DNA of 64,000 nucleotides from Parietaria judaica. Its lineage: Eukaryota; Streptophyta; Magnoliopsida; Rosales; Urticaceae. This document shows, one piece after another, positions 22,038 to 31,123 of the stretch. The translations under genes were made by a program, and so were the position numbers. The stretch's first letter is position 1, and every line of letters starts with the position of its first letter. Location of the stretch: NCBI GenBank assembly GCA_954871525.1, contig OX940862.1:34774232-34838231 (forward strand), given 5' to 3'. Below the pieces are notes generated by a model, which was not told the origin of the DNA, did no database searches, and saw only the letters and a list, made by a program, of their open reading frames with translations.

Positions 22038-22753
22038 AGCAATATAAATGAGACGAGGGATTTTTTATAGAGGTTCGTCCCAAAGCGGTAGTTGACTACT
22101 TCCCCTGTCAGTTTATTGCGACAATGAACATAGACGGATAGCTACAGGCAGCTAGATCACGTCTGAGAATAGTAAAGAATAGAGAAGGAGAGAAAGAATA
22201 CAATGAGATTTCAGAAGGACAAGAATACCGGGTAGAAACTCTTCAGTGTATTCTCTCCAGGTTGTAAGTATGTGCGTGTCTTGATTTTAGCTTTAGCTTC
22301 GGCATTTATAGACTTCAATTCTTCCCGTTGAGCTTCCAGGAATCGAGGAGTCTTCACTCCGTGCTGACCGGGTTGAATGGACGATTTGGCTACACGTGTC
22401 CCACGACTTCGTTCTCGTCGTCGTGTTTGAATTATGCCCGTTGGAGACTTGACTCTGCACTCCTAGTCTTCCGTCTGAGTTTGAAATATGATGCCGGGTA
22501 GAAAATATGACGACTCTACCCTCGTCTTTCTGGGCTGCTACCGAGTGTATTTGGGCTTTAGAACTCGTTGGGCCGAGTAGCTTATGTCCGTTGGTTCTTG
22601 GTCTGATTGAGAATCTCTTTGGGCTTCTCAAATGGGCTTTTGCGAATACCAGTTTATTTCTTTAAAGCCTTTTATCATGGTTTGTAAATTTAATTAATTC
22701 ACAACCTTAGCACTTTATGTCATATTGAATAATGACGAATTTGTACATCAACA
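21885..22753 (-). repeat. 3' LTR of the Tat element
   Basis: An 869-bp repeat, TGTTGACG to CATCAACA on the plus strand, containing a (TA)n run longer than in its partner. Confidence 0.93.
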
Positions 22754-23137
22754 GTTAGCCCCCTACTATAAAAAATACGAAGTAAATTTTATAGTATTTA
22801 CTCGATGAAATCATGTAAAATTCGTGCCGGATAGGATTAATTAAATTTGTGACTTTTGCCGCAAATCTGCATAATCCGGGCAGGATTTCGGATAATTTCG
22901 AGATCGGATGGACGGATAGGGTCTTGAAGCTGTAACCGTCGCTTCGAATTTTGGGCGGGAACAGTTACAACATGTGTCCCATTTTGCGGAGTTCGAAGGG
23001 AATAAACTCTTCACATTCTCCTGAAACAGCTGTCGTGCTGACGTGTCGTCGGATAGCTCGCTGACCTCAACCGTAGGATGAGGTTTGTTGCGTTTTTCGA
23101 GGAAACCCTAACCGTAGGATCAGCGACAATTTTCGAG

Positions 23138-23145
23138 TATAAATA
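23138..23145 (+). promoter_or_regulatory. TATA box of the antisense gene
   Basis: TATAAATA on the plus strand, about 390 bp before the ATG at 23532. It indicates that the antisense gene has its own internal promoter with a leader of roughly 350 bases, not LTR-driven transcription. The minus-oriented LTRs point the wrong way for this gene. Confidence 0.6.
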
Positions 23146-23531
23146 CTCGAGTGATTCGCATTAAATGGGCACGTCTCTTCAGCTTCAGCCCGTCGCACGT
23201 CTTTCGAAGGTAACCTCCTTTCTCTTTCCTCTATATATACTCTGTGATATTCGAATACTATTTTCGAATTTTTAGAGAGAGAAAAACTTCGAGTTTTAGA
23301 GAGATAAACTCTGCGAATCGCCATCGGAGGTGCTCTGAGGTCTGTCTTCGTCGTCTTCTTCATCAAACTCGTAGGGAATTCAGGTTCTAGTTTCTGTCTG
23401 CCTTTTATTTCCTTAGGGTTTGTTAGGAGATACCTTCCAGTTTATTTTTCGGTTGATCTTTGGGTGGTTTTTTTGGGTTTTTGTACTCGTCTTGTTTGGA
23501 TCTTCGGTTTTTCTTCTAAGATATTTATAAA

Positions 23532-26391
23532 ATGGGTCCTAAGAAGACGGTCTCGAAATGGCAAACGGAGTTTCTGACTACAGATTCTCCTAAGTCAGTT
23601 CTGAAACCTAAAGACCTGGTTAGGATCCGGGTAGAGTATAAGATTCCCTTGTCAATAGAGCTTAGGTTACCGGGTCCGGATGAACATGCCGACGAGCAGA
23701 ACTCGGACGGCTGGATCTGTGTATACCAGAGGTTTTTTGAGTCCGGGGGGCTTAGATTTCCTATTCCTGAGCTCATCCTTAGGTACCTTAGTTACCTAGG
23801 GGTTTCTATCGGGCAACTTAGCCCGAATTCTATCCGGATCTTGATGGCCTTGCTTGTCCGGTCCCACGAGTGTTTGTATTCACTTACAATCTGGGACTTG
23901 TTGACGGGCTTGGTCATCAAGGCCAACGGTCAGGCTAAGGGTAGGTTCTTCCTATCCGTCAAGGAAGGGGAGATCATAACCGGTCTTCCCAAGAAGGAGA
24001 GTGCTTGGACCCACAAGTATTTCTTCTTCATGGCCGGTCAGGAAACACTCGGTTCTTGGCCGGGCTATAGGAATGAATGGGTCCACGAGATAGGTAAGAT
24101 TCTGGGTTGGGTTTTCTAATTTTTCTTATTCGGCTGTTCTTGTGTGTTTCCTGTCTTTTTTTTATGCAGTCGAGGACCCTGAGAAGCCTAAGTCTCGTCC
24201 GATCACAGAAGAGTGGAAGGCTTTGAAGAGGAGGCTTTTTCCTACTGGTCCGGAGCTGTGGTCGAACTTCACGAAGGAGAGGTTTGAAGCTGCCGGGCTT
24301 TGGATTGAGCCTGACGAGGAGGAATTTCCGGGTATAAATCCTAAATCTGTCTTTTTGGCTTTGTTTCGTATTTGTCTACTTTATTTAGAGTCTGTCTAAG
24401 TGTGGATTTTTGACGTGTAGAGGATATGGACGCTCTTCGCCCGAAGGGTCAGAGTCTTCGCCAGAGGCGGAGGCAGGAGGGTCAGACCGGAGGTTCGGCC
24501 TCAGCTGGAGCTTCTCGTCAAGAGACGAGCGGGCATGTTGAGGAGAGGGGACCTGGCGCGTCTGCGCCGGCCAAGGCTGCTCGTCGGGAGACGAGTAGGA
24601 GGAACGATGAGACTCCTGCTCGGGAGTCTCTTGCTGAGGTCGTCTCTGGGGCGACCAAGAAGAAGGATGTCGTCGAACTTTCCGACGACGGGGAGAGCAC
24701 CCTGGAGGTTACGCCTTTGGCGAAGCCTTCGGAGAGGGAGATTGTCCCTCCTTCTGCTCCTGCTCGTCCTTCCAAGGACGTGATCCGTCCTTCTCAGGAC
24801 GGAGTTATTTCGAGGACGGGCTCAGAGGCGGCCGCGAAGAGGCTACATGAAGGAGGGGACTCTGGGGTCCGGAAGAAGGCGAAGGGGGATTCGGCCCCGA
24901 AGGAGGTGGCGAGGAGGGACTTAGTCCCGAAAGGAGGTGCGAGGGCCTTGGAGAAAGGCAAGGGGGTTGCTCGGGAGAGCGAGCGCCCGTCGGAGGCCTC
25001 CCGAGGTGAGGCGAGGGAGACGGGGTTGATTCCCCCGGTGGTTGAGGGGCAGACCAGGGAGAAGATGGTCTCCCGGAAGGCGGGGTGCACCTGGATGGGG
25101 GACAAGGGTCTCCACAAGGCGCCTAAGGTGGCGGCCGGTCTTTTCCGACAGATAACAAACGGTGGGGTCGGCAGGGTCCCCATGAGTATTGCGGAGAAGA
25201 GGCCGTACAAGGATGTGGCTGCGGCTACAACTCTGGTAAGCATTGTCGGCTTTAGGTTTGGGTTTCTACTTATTCCTTAATTTTTTCTAACTTTGGTTTT
25301 TGGACGTGTAGCTCGTCGCCTCTATCAACGACACGGTCCTCGATTATGAGGACCAATTATATGAGGCTAGAGAGGGCGCGCAAGCCTCCGAGCAGCTTGC
25401 GCTGAAGGAGAAGGAGTTGGCTGATGCCGTGGAGGGCATCCGGGTGAAGGCGGAGCAGATCGTTGTTATGGGCAAAAAGGTCGCCGCCTGTGATGCCAGG
25501 ATCAAGGGGCTCGGGAATACGGTTGTCGATCTTCGAGAGAAGTTGACAATCGCTACCCGGACGATTGAGGAGGCTCAGGGTGCGAGCGAGGCGGCCGCCA
25601 GGCAGATGCTGGCTTCTGACGCGGCCAAAGGACGGGCTGAGGAGTTGGCCAAGGAGAAGGAGGAAGAGGCCTTGGCCCTGAAAGAGGACGTGCAACGCCT
25701 TGCTGCTGAGTTGGCTGAAGCCCGGCAACGATCTGCCGACCGCGAGGCTGAGAAGAAAGCTGTCCGTGCCCGATACCGCCGAAAGGTGGAAGAAAGGGAC
25801 GCGCTAATCGCGTGGTACAAAGGTACGGCCGCCGACAATAGTTGCTTGGATCAAGCCGAAGGTTGCCTCGAGCTGATCCAAGACATCATTGACGGCAACG
25901 TTCAAGATTTCGAGGCTGAGAAGGAGGTCCTAGAAGGCAACGCTGCTCGCTACCAAGCTCTCTTGGACGCGGTTCCGGCACCGCTGATAGGGTCTCCGGC
26001 TCTGTCTCCAGATGCTGAGCTGACCGGTGTTCCTCTTGTAGATTTGAGCCTTCGGTCCGAGCAATCATCCGCCAAGGAGTCCGCCTCCGAAGATCCCGCC
26101 ATTGAGCCCTTCGTTGAAGATCTTGTGGCCGGGGGGACCGTCGTCGATGAGCCCACCTTGCCCGCCATCGCTGATACCGAGGAGGTGATCCTCGAGGAGC
26201 CGACCCCGAACGAGCCCGTTGCTGCCGAGGAGATCGTCGCTGAGGAGACCGCCCTTGAAGAGCCGACCCTGGACGAGCCCGCCGTTGCCAAGGAGACTGC
26301 CGAGCATGGAGGCCAAGCCGGCGAAGGAGAAGGAGAAGAGAAGGAGGAGGAGGACCGAGAGGTCGTGGGGGTACCCGGGGTCGACGCATAG
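23532..26391 (+). CDS. Antisense gene of the Tat element (gypsy-type transposon protein)
   Basis: Four exons join in frame: 23532-24093, 24170-24331, 24421-25235 and 25312-26391, each intron with GT-AG ends, giving about 872 aa. The N-terminal half (exons 1-2) has the pattern of the family annotated as putative gypsy-type transposon protein, with YLGVSIGQLSPNSIRIL and LFLSVKEG-like segments and a PEEW-like region. Exon 3 is low-complexity, Arg/Glu/Ser-rich. Exon 4 begins with an alanine/glutamate-rich coiled coil of about 200 residues and ends in an acidic, proline-containing repeat (EEPTPNEP, ALEEPTLDEP). Its role in the retrotransposon cycle is unknown. It is codon-biased and free of stops, so it appears maintained. 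Exon limits are predicted from splice signals and frame. Confidence 0.8.
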
Positions 26392-26859
26392 AGTGTCCCC
26401 CATTTTTTTTTGCTTTTAGTTAATAAGGCCTAAGGCCAGAACAATTTCTATGGGCAAGTCTACGGCGACTTGAACCCTTTTTTGTGTAAGGTTTGGATAT
26501 GCCCGTGGTTAGGGCCTTTGCTATTTTTATTCTATGTCATGCTCGTAATTTTTTGCCATACTCTACTCGTCTGTGTTTCTAAGTTATTTTTCTAATCGTA
26601 CACTTCTATATTTGCTTTTCTATTTGAGGTTCCGAATGTCCTAACGTATACTCGGATGACTAACAAACAGATCGAAGGTTTGAAATTTGCTAAGTATGGG
26701 AAATGTACGGGTACCTTTTGTCGTTGTGCTCCTTTGATACTTATTGCCTGGTTTGTTCTGTTCGTTCTTCATGATATCCTGCAGGTTGTGCTTTCTGAAA
26801 ACATGTTTGTAAAAGCCAGGCATATGTTATTATATGTTTTTTCAAGGGGATTAGGCTTG

Positions 26860-27140
26860 TCGCCTTAAGGGACGGGTTGGATGCCCGGTTAGGTTTGTTA
26901 ACCCTTGTGGTGGGTTTGTTACCCGGATGGGCTTGTTGCCTTATGCGACGGGTTGATTACCCGGGTAGGCTTGTTGCCTTATGCAATGGGTTTGTTACCC
27001 GGGTAGGTTTGTTACCTTATGTGGGGTGTCTGTTACCCGGATAGGTTTGTCACCTTATGTGATGGGTCTGTTACCCGGGTAGGTTTGTTACCTTAGATGA
27101 TGGGTCTGTTACCCGGGTAGGCCTGTCGCCTTGACGGGAG
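26860..27140. repeat. 38-bp tandem repeats between pol and the antisense gene
   Basis: About seven imperfect units of roughly 38 bp, of the type GGGTCTGTTACCCGGGTAGG followed by TTTGTTACCTTA. They lie between the 3' ends of two convergent genes. Such repeats are common in Tat elements. Confidence 0.85.
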
Positions 27141-27319
27141 TTTCGTGACATGTTTCCTTTTAGGCCGGTTCTGTCGAGTCTTGCGATTCGTAGTTCTCGG
27201 GCCTATTTGGTTTTGGGTTTGGATTGAGACTGCGCCCATTGTTTAGGATGGGCTGCCTACGTACCCCAAATTTGGTGATCAAGTCATTACGTAGTTCAGG
27301 GGAGACCGGGTAGGTCGGG

Positions 27320-30300
27320 TTAGGCGTAGTATTTCCTTAAGTGCATGGCGTTCCAGCTGCGGAAGACTCTTGTTCCATCCGGAATGGCTAGCCGGTATAC
27401 TCCAGGTTTTACTACTTCGGTGACGATGTAAGGTCCTTCCCAGTTAGCCCCGAGCTTGCCCGCATTCAGCTCGGCGGTGTTCTGGAAAACTTTTCTGAGG
27501 ACCAAATTTCCCACTATGAATTTTCGACGTTTGACCTTTGAATTATAGTACCTAGCTATCGAGTTCTGATAGTTGGCAATTCTTATCAAAGCTTGTTCTC
27601 GTCTTTCGTCGATGTAGTCGAGCTGGTCTTCCCTCACTTCGTCGTTGAGTTCTGCGTCCAAAGGGGCGAATTCCCTTCGAAGGCTGGGTGTCTCTATCTC
27701 TGCTGGTATCACGGCCTCAATGCCGTGCACCATTGAGAAAGGGGTTTCCCCGGTGGCCCTACGCGGGGTAGTTCTGTAGGACCAAAGGACTCCTATGAGC
27801 TCGTCTGCCCATCGTCCCTTTTTGGTGTCTAGGCGTCTCTTGATTCCGTCCACTATTACTCTGTTAGCTACTTCGGCTTGACCATTGCCTTGAGGATATC
27901 TCGGAGTGGAAGTGTTCAAGGATATTTTCCAGTTTATGCAGAAGTTTTGGAATCTCGTTGAAATGAATTGTGGTCCATTGTCAGCTATTATCTCTTTTAG
28001 GAGGCCAGATCTACTGATGATGTTTTTCCATAGGAAATTTTCTACATCAACATCTTTAATGTTTGCGTATGATTCTGCCTCCACCCATTTTGAGAAGTAG
28101 TCGGTCACGACGAGTAGAAACCTCTTCCCAGCCGGGGCCAGGAGGAACGGTCCTACTATGTCCATGGACCATTTCATGAACGGGTACGGGACTGAGACTG
28201 ATGAGAGTTCTTCTGCTGGTCTATGTATGGACGGGGAGTGTCTCTGGCATTTGTCGCACCTTTTGGCGTAGTTTTCACTGTCCGCCAACATAGTGGCCCA
28301 GAAAAAGCCTTGCCTTTTTGCTTTGTTTGCTATAGACCTTCCTCCCGAATGGTTGTCGCATTCTCCCGAATGGATTTCGTGAAGTACTATTTGAGCTTCG
28401 GTCTTTCCTAAGCACCTTAGGTAGGGTCCGGTATAGCTACGTTTGTACAATTTTTCCCCGATCATGCAAAACCTAGCGCTTTGGATCCTTAGTTTCCTAG
28501 CTTTTTGCTTGTCTCGAGGTTTGGCCCCGGTTAGGATATAGTTAATGATTGGGGTCCTCCAATCATCCTCTTCCATTCGGATATTGCAAACTTTGCGGGT
28601 TACGCTGGGTTCGTCTATCGTTTCGACCGGGATTATCCTTTTGACCTCAGGGTCTGAAGTCAAAGCTAATCCGGCCAATGCGTCTGCTGACGCGTTTTCA
28701 CTCCTCGGTATTTGGACTATTTCGACGTGTTCGAATTGTTGAATTAAGCCTTTTACTACCGAGAGGTATTTTTCCATCCTGTCATCTCGGGTAGCATACT
28801 CGCCACTGATCTGACTGGTAACTAGTTTTGAGTCGGAGTGGGCCCTTACTTTCCGGGCTCCCACGGCTTTTGCTAGTTTGAGGCCGGAGATGAGGGCCTC
28901 GTACTCAGTCTCGTTGTTTGTCGCGTGGAATTTCAATCGAAATGACTGTTCCAACACTTCTCCCGTGGGGGATATCAAACGAATTCCGATCCCGGATCCG
29001 CCTTGGTTTGACGCGCCGTCGACTTCGAGTTTCCATTCTCCGTCTTCGTGGCCTTCTTTTGAACCGTCGGCTGGTAATTCAATGAGAAAGTCAGCCAATA
29101 CTTGTGATTTCGCACAGGTTCGGATCTTATATTCTATGTCGAATTCGCTTAATTCGACGGCCCATTTCGTGAGCCTTCCCGATTGATTCGGGCTGTGGAG
29201 GATGATTCTCAAAGGTTGGGTCGTCATTACCATGATGGTATGGGACTGGAAGTAAGGCCGAAGCTTCCTCGCTGCGGTTATCATTGCTAGCGCGAGTTTT
29301 TCTATTGCCGGGTATCTGGTTTCAGCGTCTTCCAAAGACTTGCTAATGTAGAAGATCGGCTTTTGCTCTCCGCGGTCCTCTCTCACGATTACTCCGCTCA
29401 CCGCCGATGGCGAGACAGCCAGATATAAAAACAATGGCTCTCCCAAGATTGGTCTGGTGAGTATTGGTGGGGTGGAGAGGTACCTTTTCAGCTTTTGGAA
29501 GGCCTCTTCGCACTCTTCGGTCCATTCGAACTTTTTATTACCTTTCAATAGTTTGTAGAAGGGTAAACATTTGTCCGTGGCTCTTGATATGAACCGGTTA
29601 AGAGCGGCGATTCTCCCAGTCAGCATTTGCGTCTCTCGAACAGTCCTCGGGGAGGGCATTTTCTGGAGGGCGTTTATCTGGTCGGGATTGGCTTCTATAC
29701 CTCGCTGTGTGACCAGATAACCTAGCAATTTTCCTGAGGTTACCCCGAAGGTGCATTTCGTCGGGCTGAGCTTCATTTGATACTTTCGTAGTATGTTGAA
29801 GCAGTCTTCTAGGTGGGACACGTGATCCGTTGCTTGGGAGGACTTTACCAACATGTCATCGATGTAGACTTCCATAGTTTTACCGAGTTGTTCGGCGAAC
29901 ATTTGGTTGACTAATCTTTGATATGTGGCTCCGGCGTTTTTTAATCCGAAGGGCATAACTTTATAACAGTATATTCCTCTATCGGTTATGAATGCCGTTT
30001 TTTCTTGGTCCTCGGGGTGCATTAGGATCTGGTTGTATCCCGAGAATGCGTCCATGAACGACAGTAGTTCATGCCCGCATGTTGCTTCGACCAGACGGTC
30101 GATATGGGGCATTGGGAAACTGTCTTTGGGACAAGCTTTGTTCAGGTCGGTAAAGTCGATGCAGACTCTAGCCTTCCCGTTTTTCTTCTTCACGACTACT
30201 GTATTTGCTAACCAGTCCGGGTACTTGACTTCCCTGATGGATCCGGTTTGCAGCAGTTTTGTGACTTCTTCATTTACGGCTTGGGCCCTGTCCGGGCCTA

Positions 30301-30595
30301 GCTTTCGCCTTTTTTGCTTTACTGGCTTGTAGCTCGGGTCTACGTTTAGGCGATGGGTTGTAATGCTTGGGTCTATTCTGGGCATGTCTTTGTGAGACCA
30401 AGCAAAACAGTCCCGATTTTTGGTCAGGAATTTGAGGAGATCTTTTCCGACGTTATTGTCTAGTCCTTTTCCGATTCCTACCCGGTGGTCCGGGTTGTCG
30501 GGATCGATCTGGACCTGGACTGTCATTTCCAGGTTAGGCCCGTCCGTATCGGTGGCCCTTTCCTGTCCGTCATCCTCTTTCTCGTCTACCGCCAT
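27320..30595 (-). CDS. Pol (reverse transcriptase, RNase H, integrase) of the Tat element
   Basis: A 1091-aa open frame. Reverse transcriptase: VCIDFTDLNKACPKDSFPMP, FMDAFSGYNQI, FGLKNAGATYQRLVNQMF and the catalytic box YIDDMLVKS (about residues 120-300). A tether region and an RNase H domain with EWKLEVDGASNQGGSGIG follow around 520. Integrase: an HHCC zinc finger (HEIHSGECDNHSGG ... CDKCQRH) and the D-D-E core (MDIVGPF, IIADNGPQF). The C terminus (LVLRKVF..., NWEGPYIV) is typical of gypsy integrases, without a chromodomain. It is in the same frame as the protease, separated by one TAG stop and two codons, so it may be made by readthrough. No stops within it; it looks functional. Confidence 0.95.
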   Translation of the reverse strand: MAVDEKEDDGQERATDTDGPNLEMTVQVQIDPDNPDHRVGIGKGLDNNVGKDLLKFLTKNRDCFAWSHKDMPRIDPSITTHRLNVDPSYKPVKQKRRKLGPDRAQAVNEEVTKLLQTGSIREVKYPDWLANTVVVKKKNGKARVCIDFTDLNKACPKDSFPMPHIDRLVEATCGHELLSFMDAFSGYNQILMHPEDQEKTAFITDRGIYCYKVMPFGLKNAGATYQRLVNQMFAEQLGKTMEVYIDDMLVKSSQATDHVSHLEDCFNILRKYQMKLSPTKCTFGVTSGKLLGYLVTQRGIEANPDQINALQKMPSPRTVRETQMLTGRIAALNRFISRATDKCLPFYKLLKGNKKFEWTEECEEAFQKLKRYLSTPPILTRPILGEPLFLYLAVSPSAVSGVIVREDRGEQKPIFYISKSLEDAETRYPAIEKLALAMITAARKLRPYFQSHTIMVMTTQPLRIILHSPNQSGRLTKWAVELSEFDIEYKIRTCAKSQVLADFLIELPADGSKEGHEDGEWKLEVDGASNQGGSGIGIRLISPTGEVLEQSFRLKFHATNNETEYEALISGLKLAKAVGARKVRAHSDSKLVTSQISGEYATRDDRMEKYLSVVKGLIQQFEHVEIVQIPRSENASADALAGLALTSDPEVKRIIPVETIDEPSVTRKVCNIRMEEDDWRTPIINYILTGAKPRDKQKARKLRIQSARFCMIGEKLYKRSYTGPYLRCLGKTEAQIVLHEIHSGECDNHSGGRSIANKAKRQGFFWATMLADSENYAKRCDKCQRHSPSIHRPAEELSSVSVPYPFMKWSMDIVGPFLLAPAGKRFLLVVTDYFSKWVEAESYANIKDVDVENFLWKNIISRSGLLKEIIADNGPQFISTRFQNFCINWKISLNTSTPRYPQGNGQAEVANRVIVDGIKRRLDTKKGRWADELIGVLWSYRTTPRRATGETPFSMVHGIEAVIPAEIETPSLRREFAPLDAELNDEVREDQLDYIDERREQALIRIANYQNSIARYYNSKVKRRKFIVGNLVLRKVFQNTAELNAGKLGANWEGPYIVTEVVKPGVYRLAIPDGTRVFRSWNAMHLRKYYA

Positions 30596-30601
30596 TAATT
30601 G

Positions 30602-31024
30602 CTACGCGGTAGATCGCTCTTTCCCGGCCTTGGCGGCCTGGATATTCCGGAATGCGCTCATGTAGCAAATTCTGGATTGTTTTTGATTTCCCTTAATTTC
30701 AACGATTTTTCCCGCCCTATTCGGGAAGTGTATTAGTTGATGGTAGGTTGATGGTACGGCCTTCATCATATGCAGCCAGGGTCTTCCTAATATCATGTTG
30801 TAAACTGACGGGCAGTCCAACACTAGGAAATTTTTGGTCTTCCCGACCCTTGCTGCTGCGATGGACAGTCGCACCGTGCCAATCGCGTTGATGGTTCCTC
30901 CATCGAAGCCGGTTAGCGGGATGGCTTCTCTGTTGATCTCTGTTTCTTCTATTCCCAGTTTTAGCAATGGCTCCAGGAAGATCACGTCGACTGAGCTCCC
31001 GTTATCGATTAGGATCCTGTCCAT
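30602..31024 (-). CDS. Aspartic protease segment of the Tat element
   Basis: The frame contains ILIDNGSSVDVIF, the D-(T/N)-G-S active-site loop of retroviral-type proteases, then a hydrophobic LxxLGI flap-like region and VLDCPSVYNMILGRPWLH, the conserved second half. It ends at a TAG (30602-30604) followed by CAATTA, then the pol ATG in the same frame. The frame visible here starts at an internal methionine because a 35-bp duplication at 31054-31123 throws gag out of frame with protease. Protease activity would process Gag and Pol. Confidence 0.9.
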   Translation of the reverse strand: MDRILIDNGSSVDVIFLEPLLKLGIEETEINREAIPLTGFDGGTINAIGTVRLSIAAARVGKTKNFLVLDCPSVYNMILGRPWLHMMKAVPSTYHQLIHFPNRAGKIVEIKGNQKQSRICYMSAFRNIQAAKAGKERSTA

Positions 31025-31053
31025 CGTATACGAGGCAACTAGGAGTGTGACGA

Positions 31054-31123
31054 CCAGCGCATCGTCGTGCGGACCAATCAGTGTGGCCCCAGCGCATCGT
31101 CGTGCGGACCAATCAGTGTGGCC
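31054..31123. repeat. 35-bp tandem duplication that shifts the gag-protease frame
   Basis: CCAGCGCATCGTCGTGCGGA plus 15 further bases occur at 31054-31088 and again from 31089. Thirty-five is not a multiple of three, and the gag and protease frames differ by exactly this offset, so the duplication explains the frame break. Confidence 0.88.

Noticed and set aside
22293..22631. A 112-residue minus-strand frame, repeated at 33643-33981
   Set aside because: Both lie inside the LTRs of the Tat element and are copies of one another; no domain recognised.
24518..26403. Long minus-strand frames opposite the antisense gene
   Set aside because: GC-rich coding DNA often leaves the opposite strand open; the plus-strand frame has splice sites and family similarity, the minus frames have neither.
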